A stretch of DNA of 64,000 nt, from contig CACMFH010000005.1 in NCBI GenBank assembly GCA_902612915.1, forward strand, positions 1 to 64,000. The letters run 5' to 3'. The notes beneath the pieces are model-generated. The model saw nothing but the letters and a program-made list of their open reading frames with translations, was not told the origin of the DNA and made no database searches. The stretch is from an uncultured SAR86 cluster bacterium (GTDB lineage: Bacteria; Pseudomonadota; Gammaproteobacteria; Magnimaribacterales; D2472). Positions within the stretch are counted from its first letter, which is position 1. Each line of letters opens with the position of its first letter. The position numbers were made by a program, and so were the translations under genes. Below, one piece after another: positions 16,113 through 25,265 of the stretch.

Positions 16113-18497
16113 TTAAAATGTTTTAGTTATCTCAACACCAATTCTTCTAGCATTTGCATAGTAGTTTCTTCCACCACCTCCATAAGGTATAGCAAATGTT
16201 GTGACCTGTGTTTTGTATATTTCATCAGTACAATTAGTACAGAATATTTTCATTTTCCAGTCGTCAGTAAAGTACTTTGTATAACTCACATTAGCGACGC
16301 CGTAACTATCTTGCATGCTTATATATCTGTTACTAGGATCCATGAAATACTCATCTTTATATGAGTAAGCTACTCTTAAAATTGATGAGTCATCATCCGA
16401 AACAGAAGTAAAAGCAATATTATATGCTGACTCTGGCGAGTAATTCATTTGGTTGCCAGTAAAGTTTAGCGGAGGCCTTGCTGTAGGTATTACAAACGAC
16501 TTAAATGAAGTATCTGATGAATAATAATTAAAATCTATTTGTGTATTATCAGTAATAGCATATTTAGTTTCTAATTCGAAACCAGTCATCTCTGACTCAC
16601 CAGCATTAAATGTTTTACCTGCAAGCGAACCAGATTGAGTCACTACAATAATTTGTTGTTGTTGATCGGTATAATCGTATTCATAATATGCAGCGTTAAC
16701 TACTAGCCTATTATCAGAAGATTTATATTTAACACCTATTTCTGTTGCATCTAACTCCTCTTCATTAAAACCGCCTCTAGATTCAGATTCAGACCATGTT
16801 GCAAATGAAAATCCACCACTTTTATAACCTGAGGAAACAGATACATAACCCATGGTGTTTTCATTAAATGAATAATCAAGAACAAGTTTAGGATCTGTGG
16901 AACCAAATTCTAATACCTCTGACCATTTACCTGGCACTTGAACAAATGGAATACCAGGAGATGTTGTAGTCATTTCAATTGTGTAATCACTTTCATCATC
17001 ACTTTTTCTAACACCTAATGTTGCATTTAGTTTATCTGTAATTGCATAAGTACCTTGCCAATATATAGCCTCAGATGTCACATCGGCATTTGAAGTTTGA
17101 GCATTGTCTGATGGCGAAGGTGTCAAGCCAGCCATCATTTGCATTAATTGAACAATTCCAAAAGTTGATTGAATATCAGTTGTAAAGTTATAGTGACTAT
17201 AAATATTATCATCTAGTAAATAAATTCCTCCAACCCAGTTAAATCTGTCACCACTATAATTGAGTCTGATTTCTGTCGAGGTTTGGTCTGATTCATCAAC
17301 CACATAATTAACAATCGAAGCCCTGCTTGTTGCGTCGAAGTCTAAACTTGATTCATTTTCAACGTCAGTTGTAGATAACATTGCTGTTAATGTCAAAGTA
17401 TCAGATAGATCAGATACATATTTGAGCGAAATTAATGTACTGTCAATTTCGTTAAATCCTGGATGATCATTATCAATAATTCTTGGTCCATCAGCTACAT
17501 CTGCCCTAACTAAATTTTGAACTAAATCGCTCCCAATTAAAGGTAATGCATTTGCATTAACTTGACCTGCTAGAGGTCCAGCAGGATAGAATGGAAGCAG
17601 ATGTCCAGTTATGTAACAATCAGTTGGTGTTATTCCAGCTGATGCTAACTGACTTGCAGCAGCACCTACTCTAAAATATGCAACACTCATAAAATTAGGT
17701 GAGCCATTTGGATCAATAGTTGGACCACACTCAAGAGCAGCTTCTGCTAAGTGAGCATCAGCACTGTATGATGTGTCTTGGAAAGTAAATGAAAGTTCTG
17801 ATCCATTATTCATTTCTTTAATTAAAGAAAGTCTTAAAGCATCAACGTCACCGCCATTATTTTTTCCAGATGTTTTTTCTTTAGCAAAACCATCATCCGT
17901 TTTTGTTGAAAATGCAATTCTTCCAACCATTGAGTCTGTAATTCCACCAGAATATGTAGCGGCTAATTTATTATATCCTTCATTACCAAATCCAACTTTA
18001 ACTTTACCTTCAGTCTCCTGTGTTGGTTTTTTTGTATATAGAGCTATAGCACCACCAATAGTATTTCTTCCATAAAGAGTTCCTTGAGGTCCTTTTAAAA
18101 CTTCTACTCTATCTAAATCAACGAGGTCCATCATTGAGTTGGTAAAACGAGTGTTATAAATTTCATCAACGAAAACACCCACAGCACCCTCAGTACCTGG
18201 ATCAAATTTACGACTTCCAACTCCTCTTATAAATAGGAAAGGCCTTGAAGCACCAGCAGAACCAACTACTAAACTTGGTACAGATGTTTGAAGATCAAAT
18301 ATATTTTGGTAAGTACCTCTTTCCATTTCAGTGTCAGAAACTGCTGTTATTGAAGATGGTACGTCTTGCAAGTTTTGTTCTCGTTTTTCAGCTGTGACTA
18401 CAACTTCTTCAATACCACCACCATCTTGAGATAAAACACTAAATGGTAATGTAAATATTGAAACTAATAATATTTTTTTAGCTATTGATGAATACAT
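16113..18497 (-). CDS. TonB-dependent outer-membrane receptor
   Basis: This 794-residue receptor has a signal peptide (to about residue 23), a TonB-box-like EEVVVTAEKR, a plug domain (FIRGVGSR, VEVLKGPQGTLYGRNTIGGAI), and a long beta-barrel ending in aromatic Phe (EITKTF). It resembles the large uncharacterised TBDT group common in marine gammaproteobacteria and sphingomonads. It would import a substrate across the outer membrane with TonB energy. A strong Shine-Dalgarno (AAGGGGGAA) precedes ATG. Operator D lies 34 bases upstream, placing uptake under the same control as the catabolic enzymes. Confidence 0.95.
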   Translation of the reverse strand: MYSSIAKKILLVSIFTLPFSVLSQDGGGIEEVVVTAEKREQNLQDVPSSITAVSDTEMERGTYQNIFDLQTSVPSLVVGSAGASRPFLFIRGVGSRKFDPGTEGAVGVFVDEIYNTRFTNSMMDLVDLDRVEVLKGPQGTLYGRNTIGGAIALYTKKPTQETEGKVKVGFGNEGYNKLAATYSGGITDSMVGRIAFSTKTDDGFAKEKTSGKNNGGDVDALRLSLIKEMNNGSELSFTFQDTSYSADAHLAEAALECGPTIDPNGSPNFMSVAYFRVGAAASQLASAGITPTDCYITGHLLPFYPAGPLAGQVNANALPLIGSDLVQNLVRADVADGPRIIDNDHPGFNEIDSTLISLKYVSDLSDTLTLTAMLSTTDVENESSLDFDATSRASIVNYVVDESDQTSTEIRLNYSGDRFNWVGGIYLLDDNIYSHYNFTTDIQSTFGIVQLMQMMAGLTPSPSDNAQTSNADVTSEAIYWQGTYAITDKLNATLGVRKSDDESDYTIEMTTTSPGIPFVQVPGKWSEVLEFGSTDPKLVLDYSFNENTMGYVSVSSGYKSGGFSFATWSESESRGGFNEEELDATEIGVKYKSSDNRLVVNAAYYEYDYTDQQQQIIVVTQSGSLAGKTFNAGESEMTGFELETKYAITDNTQIDFNYYSSDTSFKSFVIPTARPPLNFTGNQMNYSPESAYNIAFTSVSDDDSSILRVAYSYKDEYFMDPSNRYISMQDSYGVANVSYTKYFTDDWKMKIFCTNCTDEIYKTQVTTFAIPYGGGGRNYYANARRIGVEITKTF

Positions 18498-18530
18498 AAA
18501 TTCCCCCTTTATTGAAACTAAAAATAATTT

Positions 18531-18546
18531 CTATCCATATGGTTAG
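18531..18546. promoter_or_regulatory. Operator D, upstream of the TonB receptor
   Basis: CTATCCATATGGTTAG is an inverted repeat (CTATCCA / TGGTTAG) and a variant of the 16-bp motif, with 13 of 16 matches to the consensus. It lies 34 bases upstream of the TonB receptor start on the minus strand. Confidence 0.65.
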
Positions 18547-18625
18547 TTTACATAATTTATATTTATTTTCCAAATATAGATTGTCTTATAAATCGCTTCT
18601 ATTTTTCTTAAGAAGTTGTATTATT

Positions 18626-18641
18626 TTATCCAAATGACTAA
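18626..18641. promoter_or_regulatory. Operator E, upstream of the FAH-family hydrolase
   Basis: TTATCCAAATGACTAA matches the consensus at all 16 positions. It lies between a weak -35 region (TTATTT, 18621-18626) and a candidate -10 TATAGT (18644-18649) of the hydrolase gene, where a bound repressor would block polymerase. Its centre is 95 bases from that of operator D, close to nine helical turns. Confidence 0.75.
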
Positions 18642-18670
18642 CATATAGTTTCATTTTTGAGAGGTAATTT

Positions 18671-19576
18671 ATGGGGTACAAATTAGGAAGCAATTCTGGA
18701 AGAGCAATATTTATAAAAAATGATAAATATTATGATATAAACACTATCTCAAATGGTGACATTTCATCTAATTCTGTTGAAGCTCTTTCTGACACTGAGA
18801 AGTTAAGCCAACTTTATTTAAATTTAAATGATTATGAGTCCTCTGGCGATTTAAGTGATATAAATTTAGATCCACCGATAATTCCAACAAATGTTTTTGC
18901 TGTTGGTTTAAATTATAAGAAACATGCAGAGGAATCTAATCTAGAGATACCTCCCTTCCCTATGATTTTTACCAAACATTCAACATGTATCTCAGGTCCT
19001 AAGTCAGATATATGTATGAAAAGCGATATGGTAGATTATGAGGCTGAACTAGTTTTTGTTATTGGTAAGGGTGGAAAAGATATAAGCAAAGAAGATGCAT
19101 GGAATCATGTTGCTGGTTTATGCGTTGGACAAGATATATCAGATAGACCTGTTCAATTTCATGCAACACCACCACAATTCAATTTAGGTAAGTCATTTGA
19201 TACTTTTGGACCAATAGGACCATATTTAGTATCAACAGATTTATTTGATAATAAGGAATCATTAAAACTTCAGTGTTGGGTAAATGATGAATTAAGACAA
19301 GAAACACTCACTAACGATTTAATATTTGATATTCCATATTTAATTTCCTACATATCTGAATTTATAACTTTAAATACTGGTGATGTTATTTTTACAGGTA
19401 CGCCTGAGGGTGTTGGTGCAACTCAGGGTAAATTTTTAAAAGATGGTGATATTTTAAAAACAAGTATTGAAGGAATTGGCACTTTAGAAAATAAATGTGT
19501 AAAGATTAATAATCATTCTAATACAGATTATTTACCTGAATTTCTTAAAGCTAGAATGCCTAAAGATGATAAGTAA
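18671..19576 (+). CDS. Fumarylacetoacetate hydrolase-family protein (COG0179)
   Basis: This 301-residue protein has an FAH C-domain: VFAVGLNYKKHAEE, metal ligands in DYEAELVFVIGK (E124, E126) and GQDISDR (D155), GKSFDTFGPIGP, and the closing GDVIFTGTPEGVG. The family includes fumarylpyruvate and acylpyruvate hydrolases, 4-oxalocrotonate decarboxylase and hydroxymuconate-type hydratases, all acting after aromatic ring cleavage. A GAGAGG ribosome-binding site precedes ATG. It is preceded by operator E and overlaps the following membrane-protein gene by 11 bases. Confidence 0.88.
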   Translation: MGYKLGSNSGRAIFIKNDKYYDINTISNGDISSNSVEALSDTEKLSQLYLNLNDYESSGDLSDINLDPPIIPTNVFAVGLNYKKHAEESNLEIPPFPMIFTKHSTCISGPKSDICMKSDMVDYEAELVFVIGKGGKDISKEDAWNHVAGLCVGQDISDRPVQFHATPPQFNLGKSFDTFGPIGPYLVSTDLFDNKESLKLQCWVNDELRQETLTNDLIFDIPYLISYISEFITLNTGDVIFTGTPEGVGATQGKFLKDGDILKTSIEGIGTLENKCVKINNHSNTDYLPEFLKARMPKDDK

Positions 19577-19961
19577 ATATTTAACTACAATTTGCTTACT
19601 ATTAGGGACTATGCTTCCATTAATTGTTGATACTGGAAGCACACATTTACTAAATCCAGATTGGGACGCTCATTCAAGAGTTCATGAAGTATGGAGATTA
19701 TCAACAAACATATTCATAGCGGTAATAGGTTTATATCTATTATGGGTAAGTAATTATTTATTATTACCAGCACTACTTAGTTCATGCATTGTGTTAGGTT
19801 TTTTTTCAGCAATATTTACAATGTCTCTATATGGTGGCGTAACAATAGGCGAAGGTATAGAAGAGCCAAATCCTTTTGGTATACCGGCAAATATTTTTGT
19901 ATTTATTACTATTGGTATTATTCAATCAGTCTCTTTTATTTTTCTATTTAAAAATAGATAA
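19566..19961 (+). CDS. Small four-helix membrane protein of unknown function
   Basis: This 131-residue protein has about four hydrophobic helices (residues about 4-22, 48-68, 70-92 and 107-127). Between the first two lies a conserved-looking polar stretch, HLLNPDWDAHSRVHEVWRLS, rich in His, Asp and Trp. I do not recognise the family with confidence. Overlap with the FAH-family gene places it in the same transcript and regulon, so a membrane role in the catabolic pathway is possible. Confidence 0.7.
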   Translation: MISKYLTTICLLLGTMLPLIVDTGSTHLLNPDWDAHSRVHEVWRLSTNIFIAVIGLYLLWVSNYLLLPALLSSCIVLGFFSAIFTMSLYGGVTIGEGIEEPNPFGIPANIFVFITIGIIQSVSFIFLFKNR

Positions 19962-20004
19962 AGATAAGTAATAACAAGATATTCTTATGGTGTAGAATAC
20001 AGAC

Positions 20005-20223
20005 ATGTCAAAAGAAGATCAGTTAGAATTTGAAGGTGAAGTTATTGAAACGCTTCCCAATACTAAATTCAAAGTAAAATTAGAGAATGGTCATATTATC
20101 ACTGCTCATATCTCTGGGAAAATGAGAAAACACTATATTAGAATTCTTACTGGTGACAAAGTAAAAGTTGAAATGACGCCTTACGATTTGACTGTTGGAA
20201 GAATAACTTTTAGAGGCAGATAA
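20005..20223 (+). CDS. infA: Translation initiation factor IF-1
   Basis: This 72-residue protein is a typical single S1/OB-fold IF-1: [39 protein letters not shown], and [21 protein letters not shown]. It binds the A site of the 30S subunit during initiation. The length is normal. It ends one base before the convergent clpA gene; infA next to clpA is the usual gammaproteobacterial arrangement. Confidence 0.98.
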   Translation: MSKEDQLEFEGEVIETLPNTKFKVKLENGHIITAHISGKMRKHYIRILTGDKVKVEMTPYDLTVGRITFRGR

Positions 20224-20224
20224 T

Positions 20225-22462
20225 TTAGGCTTTTACCTTTGTCTTAGCATCGGTAAATTTTAACTTACCCTTTTCAATATCTAATTTAATTAACCCACCA
20301 CTTTTTAGATTTCCAAATAATAATTTATCTACAAGAGGTTTTTTAATGTTTTGAGATATAAACCTCTCCATAGGTCTTGCACCCATTTCTTTGTCATATC
20401 CATTGTCAGCAATCCATTCAATAACTTTTTTTGAAACTTGTATTTCAACATTTCTTTTATCGAGTTGTGCTTGAAGTTTGGTAAGAAACTTATCAACAAT
20501 TGATAAGATAACGCTCTTATCTAAGTAATTAAATTGAATTGTTTCATCTAGTCTATTTCTAAATTCAGGTGAAAATAACCTTTTAAGTGAATTCATGGCA
20601 TCTGATTCATTAGATGATTCAGCAAAACCAATATTTCTCTTGCTTAATAGTTCAGCGCCAATATTTGTCGTCATTATTAATATTACATTTCTAAAATCTG
20701 ATTTACGGCCATTATTATCAGTTAATTGGCCTGCATCCATTACTTGGAGCAGTATATTGAAAATATCTGGATGAGCTTTCTCAATTTCATCTAACAACAG
20801 AACACAATGAGGTGATTTAACTATTGCTTCAGTTAAAAGTCCGCCTTGATCAAAGCCGACATAGCCTGGAGGAGCTCCTATTAATCTAGATACAGTATGT
20901 CTTTCCATATATTCACTCATATCAAATCTAACAAGATCAATACCAAGTATTTCAGATAATTGTTTAGATATTTCTGTTTTACCTACTCCAGTTGGGCCTG
21001 TAAACAAAAATGAACCAATAGTCTTATTTTCATCTCTAAGACCTACTCTTGATAACTTGATAGCATTAGATAATGTCTCAACTGCCTTATCTTGACCAAA
21101 AATAACTCTTTTTAAATTTTCTTGTAAATTCTTAAGATCTTTTTTATCGCTAGTTGTGATTGTTTGTTCTGGTATTTTAGTAATTTTTGATATGGTCATT
21201 TCAATATCATTTTTTGAGACTTTAATTGTTTTATCATTTTTTCTATTGATATTTAATAATGCACCTGTTTCATCAATTACATCTATAGCTTTATCTGGTA
21301 AGAATCTATCATTTATATATTTTGAAGAGAGTTCAATAGATGATTTGATAGCTTCATCGGTATATTTAACGTCATGATATTCCTCATAAACATCCTTAAT
21401 TCCATTTAGAATTTCTTCACATTCATCAAAATTGGGTTCGACGACATCAATTTTTTGAAATCTTCGAGATAAAGCCTGGTTTTGATTAAATATTCCTCTA
21501 TATTCTTGAAAAGTTGTTGAGCCAATACATCTAATTTCACCCTTTCCTAGTGCAGGCTTAAGCAAATTTGATACATCTAATGAGCCACCTGATGCGGATC
21601 CCGCTCCGATAATAGTGTGTATTTCGTCAATAAATAATATTGGATTATCTTGTTTAGATAAAAACGATAAAACTTGTTTTAAACGTTTTTCAAAATCACC
21701 TCTATATTTAGTTCCAGCTATTAAAGCTGCTATATCTAATGAATAAACAACATTATTTTCCATTATTGATGGCACTTCTTTTTTTGAAATTAAATATGCC
21801 AAACCCTCTGCAATAGCTGTTTTTCCAACACCAGATTCACCAACTAGCAATGGATTATTTTTATTTCTTCTTGATAATATTTGAACTAACCTTTCAATTT
21901 CTTTTTTTCTACCAATGATTTTATCTATTTTATTATTTGATACTAAATTATTTAGGTTAATTAAAAATTCATTTTCAGAAGATAATTCTTTTTCATCCGA
22001 TGGATCATTTTCAACAGTCTTATCATCTACTGATGAAGTTTTAGGACCGTGTGATAAATAAGTAACCACATCAAGTCTGCTCAATTTATATTTATTGAGC
22101 AAAAAGACAGAATGTGATTCTTTTTCAGAAAAAATAGCAACTAGAATATTAATTGGTTTAACAACTCCTTTGCCTGATGATTGGATATGGAATACAGCTC
22201 TTTGAAGAACTCTTTGAAAACCTAGTGTTGGTTGTACAGGTTTTTGCTGGTCAATTTTTGATACAACATTTTTATTTAAATGATTATTTAAATCATCTTT
22301 CAGTGAGTCAATACTAATTCCTTTAGATTTAAAAAACTCTTTAACATCAAAATCGCTCATTATCATTAATAACAAATGCTCAACAGTAATATATTGAATA
22401 TTAGCTTCATGAGCTTTATCAAATAACGCTGCTATAGATAATTCTAATTCTTTACTAAACAT
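20225..22462 (-). CDS. clpA: ATP-dependent Clp protease ATP-binding subunit ClpA
   Basis: This 745-residue AAA+ unfoldase has an N-domain, two Walker A motifs (GESGVGKTAI and GPTGVGKTEI), Walker B motifs (LFIDEIHTI and LLLDEIEKA), and a C-terminal segment. The ClpP-binding IGF-type loop is plausible in RNIGFAES. It feeds substrates to ClpP. Three bases separate it from the adaptor gene clpS upstream, an operon conserved in gammaproteobacteria. Confidence 0.97.
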   Translation of the reverse strand: MFSKELELSIAALFDKAHEANIQYITVEHLLLMIMSDFDVKEFFKSKGISIDSLKDDLNNHLNKNVVSKIDQQKPVQPTLGFQRVLQRAVFHIQSSGKGVVKPINILVAIFSEKESHSVFLLNKYKLSRLDVVTYLSHGPKTSSVDDKTVENDPSDEKELSSENEFLINLNNLVSNNKIDKIIGRKKEIERLVQILSRRNKNNPLLVGESGVGKTAIAEGLAYLISKKEVPSIMENNVVYSLDIAALIAGTKYRGDFEKRLKQVLSFLSKQDNPILFIDEIHTIIGAGSASGGSLDVSNLLKPALGKGEIRCIGSTTFQEYRGIFNQNQALSRRFQKIDVVEPNFDECEEILNGIKDVYEEYHDVKYTDEAIKSSIELSSKYINDRFLPDKAIDVIDETGALLNINRKNDKTIKVSKNDIEMTISKITKIPEQTITTSDKKDLKNLQENLKRVIFGQDKAVETLSNAIKLSRVGLRDENKTIGSFLFTGPTGVGKTEISKQLSEILGIDLVRFDMSEYMERHTVSRLIGAPPGYVGFDQGGLLTEAIVKSPHCVLLLDEIEKAHPDIFNILLQVMDAGQLTDNNGRKSDFRNVILIMTTNIGAELLSKRNIGFAESSNESDAMNSLKRLFSPEFRNRLDETIQFNYLDKSVILSIVDKFLTKLQAQLDKRNVEIQVSKKVIEWIADNGYDKEMGARPMERFISQNIKKPLVDKLLFGNLKSGGLIKLDIEKGKLKFTDAKTKVKA

Positions 22463-22465
22463 TTA

Positions 22466-22810
22466 TTAATCTGTTAAAGGTTCTATTTCACTTAAAAGAG
22501 GATGTCCATGATCTTTTGCCATAGTGTTGACTTCATATGACATCATTTCAGCGATCTCTTTAGAGAATATACCACAAACACCCTTACCTTTTGTATGAAC
22601 TGTCATCATTATTTCTGTAGATTTTTGATGAGTATGTCCAAATACAGTTTGAAGAACAAAAACAACAAACTCCATAGGAGTATAGTCATCATTAATTAGG
22701 ACTACTTGGTATGATGGTGGTTCTTTGACTTCAGGTTCTTTTTCAAGAACAACCGCCCCAAGATCTGATGAAGTTGAGTCATTGTCATTATCCTGAGATA
22801 ACTTAAACAT
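22466..22810 (-). CDS. clpS: ClpAP adaptor ClpS
   Basis: This 114-residue adaptor has the ClpS core: PSYQVVLINDDYTPMEFVVFVLQTVF, then HTKGKGVCGIFSKEIAE. It binds the ClpA N-domain and delivers N-end-rule substrates. The ATG shares one base with the stop of the icd gene upstream, and clpA follows three bases downstream. Confidence 0.97.
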   Translation of the reverse strand: MFKLSQDNDNDSTSSDLGAVVLEKEPEVKEPPSYQVVLINDDYTPMEFVVFVLQTVFGHTHQKSTEIMMTVHTKGKGVCGIFSKEIAEMMSYEVNTMAKDHGHPLLSEIEPLTD

Positions 22811-24063
22811 TACATTCTTTTGATCATCTCATCTGCAAATCCTGATGAAGAAACAAGATCTGCATCACTCATCATTCTTGCAAAATCATAGGTTACCTTT
22901 TTTGCACCAATTGCTCTATCCATTGATGACATAATTAAATCTGCTGCTTCTATCCAACCCATATGTCTTAACATCATCTCTGCAGAAAGAATAAGACTTC
23001 CTGGATTTACTTTATTTTGTCCAGCATATTTCGGTGCGGTTCCATGAGTGGCTTCAAAAACTGCATATTCATCAGATATATTTGCTCCTGGCGCTATACC
23101 AATTCCACCTACCATTGCAGCCAAAGCATCAGATATATAGTCGCCATTAAGATTCATTGTTGCTATGACATCATATTCAGTAGGTCTTAATAATATTTGC
23201 TGAAGAAATGCATCACAAATTACATCTTTAATTACGATTTTTTTACCATTATTTGGATTAACAATCTCCTGCCATGGCCCATCGTCAATTTCAATGCCAC
23301 CGTATTCATTTTTTGCTAATTCATATCCCCAATCTCTAAATGCACCTTCGGTGTATTTCATAATATTACCTTTATGAACTAGGGTTACCGATGAACGATT
23401 ATTATCAATAGCATAGTCTATTGCTTTTTTTACAAGTCTTGAGGTTCCACTTTTAGATATTGGTTTAACACCTATGCCCACGTTCTCATCAAATCTAATT
23501 TTTGAAACATCAAATCTTGTTTTAAGTGTTTTAACCAAGCTCTTTGCTTCTTTTGAATTTCCCTCAAACTCTACACCACAATATATATCTTCTGAATTTT
23601 CTCTAAATATAACCATATCTACGTCTTGAGGTCTTTTTACTGGCGAAGGAACACCATCAAAATATCTAATTGGTCTTAAACACACATATAAATCTAATAT
23701 TTGTCTCAACGAAACGTTTAATGATCTTATTCCACCACCTACTGGAGTTGTTAAAGGACCTTTGATGCTTACAACAAATTCTTTTAATGCATCTATAGTC
23801 TCATCAGGTAGCCATGTGTCTTTTGAATAAACTTGAGTAGCTTTCTCTCCACAATATACCTCCATCCATTCAATTTTCTTTTTATCTTTATAAGCTATTT
23901 TTACAGCTTCATTTACAACATTTATCATTGGCGGTGTTATATCAACACCAATTCCGTCACCCTCAATGTAAGGAATGATAGGATTATCAGGGATGTTAAT
24001 CTTCCCATTCTTGAAGGTAATTTTAGAGCCTTTTTTTGGGACTTTTATTTTCTTGTAAGGCAT
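22810..24063 (-). CDS. icd: Isocitrate dehydrogenase (NADP+)
   Basis: This 417-residue TCA-cycle enzyme has the expected length. It contains [10 protein letters not shown], the substrate-binding [22 protein letters not shown] with the serine phosphorylated in enteric bacteria, [13 protein letters not shown], and [12 protein letters not shown]. It makes 2-oxoglutarate and NADPH and competes with the isocitrate lyase encoded at 26730. No AceK kinase is in the window. It precedes clpS in the same direction and is divergent from mnmA. Confidence 0.98.
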   Translation of the reverse strand: MPYKKIKVPKKGSKITFKNGKINIPDNPIIPYIEGDGIGVDITPPMINVVNEAVKIAYKDKKKIEWMEVYCGEKATQVYSKDTWLPDETIDALKEFVVSIKGPLTTPVGGGIRSLNVSLRQILDLYVCLRPIRYFDGVPSPVKRPQDVDMVIFRENSEDIYCGVEFEGNSKEAKSLVKTLKTRFDVSKIRFDENVGIGVKPISKSGTSRLVKKAIDYAIDNNRSSVTLVHKGNIMKYTEGAFRDWGYELAKNEYGGIEIDDGPWQEIVNPNNGKKIVIKDVICDAFLQQILLRPTEYDVIATMNLNGDYISDALAAMVGGIGIAPGANISDEYAVFEATHGTAPKYAGQNKVNPGSLILSAEMMLRHMGWIEAADLIMSSMDRAIGAKKVTYDFARMMSDADLVSSSGFADEMIKRM

Positions 24064-24135
24064 AGAATAATAGCTCTCTTAATTCGTTATTTGCAGTTAA
24101 AATCGGTGATAATTATACTCCTAAAATATTAATTT

Positions 24136-25239
24136 ATGAATTCATTTAGAGATATGAATAATAGTAAAAAAACAATTGTAGTTGGAATGTCAGGTGGCGT
24201 TGATTCATCTGTATCGGCTTATTTATTAAAAGAGAAAGGATATAAAGTGGTCGGATTATTTATGCAAAACTGGCAAAGCGAGCCTGGTGAAGTTTGTACC
24301 TCAGAAATTGATTTTGAGGATGCTTCAAAGGTCTGTGATATGTTAGACATACCACTACACAAAGCTAACTTTTCAGATGAATATTGGGATAGAGTATTTG
24401 AAGAGTTTTTAAATGAACATAAGAAAGGTAGAACACCCAATCCTGATATTTTATGTAATCGTGAAATTAAATTTAAGTCATTTCTTGATTATGCATTTAA
24501 TATTGGTGCGGATTACATTGCTACGGGGCATTATGCATCACTAAATGATGTTGATGGTATGAAGCTACTCGTAAGAGCAAAAGATTTGGAAAAGGATCAA
24601 ACATATTTTCTCCATGAGGTTAAAGAAAAAGAATTTGAAAAATGCATCTTTCCACTAGAGAATCTTCTTAAAACAGAAGTAAGAGAAATTGCTAAAAAAA
24701 TAAATTTACCAGTATCCTCAAAAAAAGATTCTGTAGGCATATGTTTTGTTGGTGAAAGAAATCTAAAAGATTTTTTAGGTAGATTCATAAAATTAGAAAA
24801 AGGAATAATTTATGATGAATTTGGAACTGAAGTTGGAACACATAATGGTGCTACCCTCTTCACTAAAGGACAAAGACAAGGTTTAAATATTGGTGGTGTT
24901 AGAGGTAGAGAGGATCTGCCTTGGTATGTTTTTGACAAAGATATCGATAAAAATGAAGTCTTTGTGTGTCAGGGTATAAATAATGAGTTGCTTTTAAGTA
25001 AACGTTTGGAATGTGAGAATGTTTCCTGGATTAATAATATCGATCATTCTTTTCCAAAAAATTGTAGCGTTCAAGTTAGACATCAACATACACCGATAGA
25101 TTGTAAAATATCCATAAAAGATAAAATTTTTAATGTTGAGTTTTCTGAGCCAATTAGGGGAGTTGCTTCAGGTCAATCTGCTGTTTTTTATGATAAGAAT
25201 ATATGTTTGGGTGGAGGAATTATTTCTAAAAGCGCATAA
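24136..25239 (+). CDS. mnmA: tRNA-specific 2-thiouridylase MnmA
   Basis: This 367-residue enzyme has the PP-loop VVGMSGGVDSSVSA, the catalytic cysteines in NPDILCNREIKF and SVGICFVGER, and the FTKGQRQGLNIGG segment. It adds sulfur to U34 of Lys, Glu and Gln tRNAs. The start may alternatively be the ATG at 24154. It is followed by purB after 26 bases; the hflD gene often found between them is absent. Confidence 0.97.
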   Translation: MNSFRDMNNSKKTIVVGMSGGVDSSVSAYLLKEKGYKVVGLFMQNWQSEPGEVCTSEIDFEDASKVCDMLDIPLHKANFSDEYWDRVFEEFLNEHKKGRTPNPDILCNREIKFKSFLDYAFNIGADYIATGHYASLNDVDGMKLLVRAKDLEKDQTYFLHEVKEKEFEKCIFPLENLLKTEVREIAKKINLPVSSKKDSVGICFVGERNLKDFLGRFIKLEKGIIYDEFGTEVGTHNGATLFTKGQRQGLNIGGVRGREDLPWYVFDKDIDKNEVFVCQGINNELLLSKRLECENVSWINNIDHSFPKNCSVQVRHQHTPIDCKISIKDKIFNVEFSEPIRGVASGQSAVFYDKNICLGGGIISKSA

Positions 25240-25265
25240 TAGCGATAGCAAATTAAGATTAGTCT

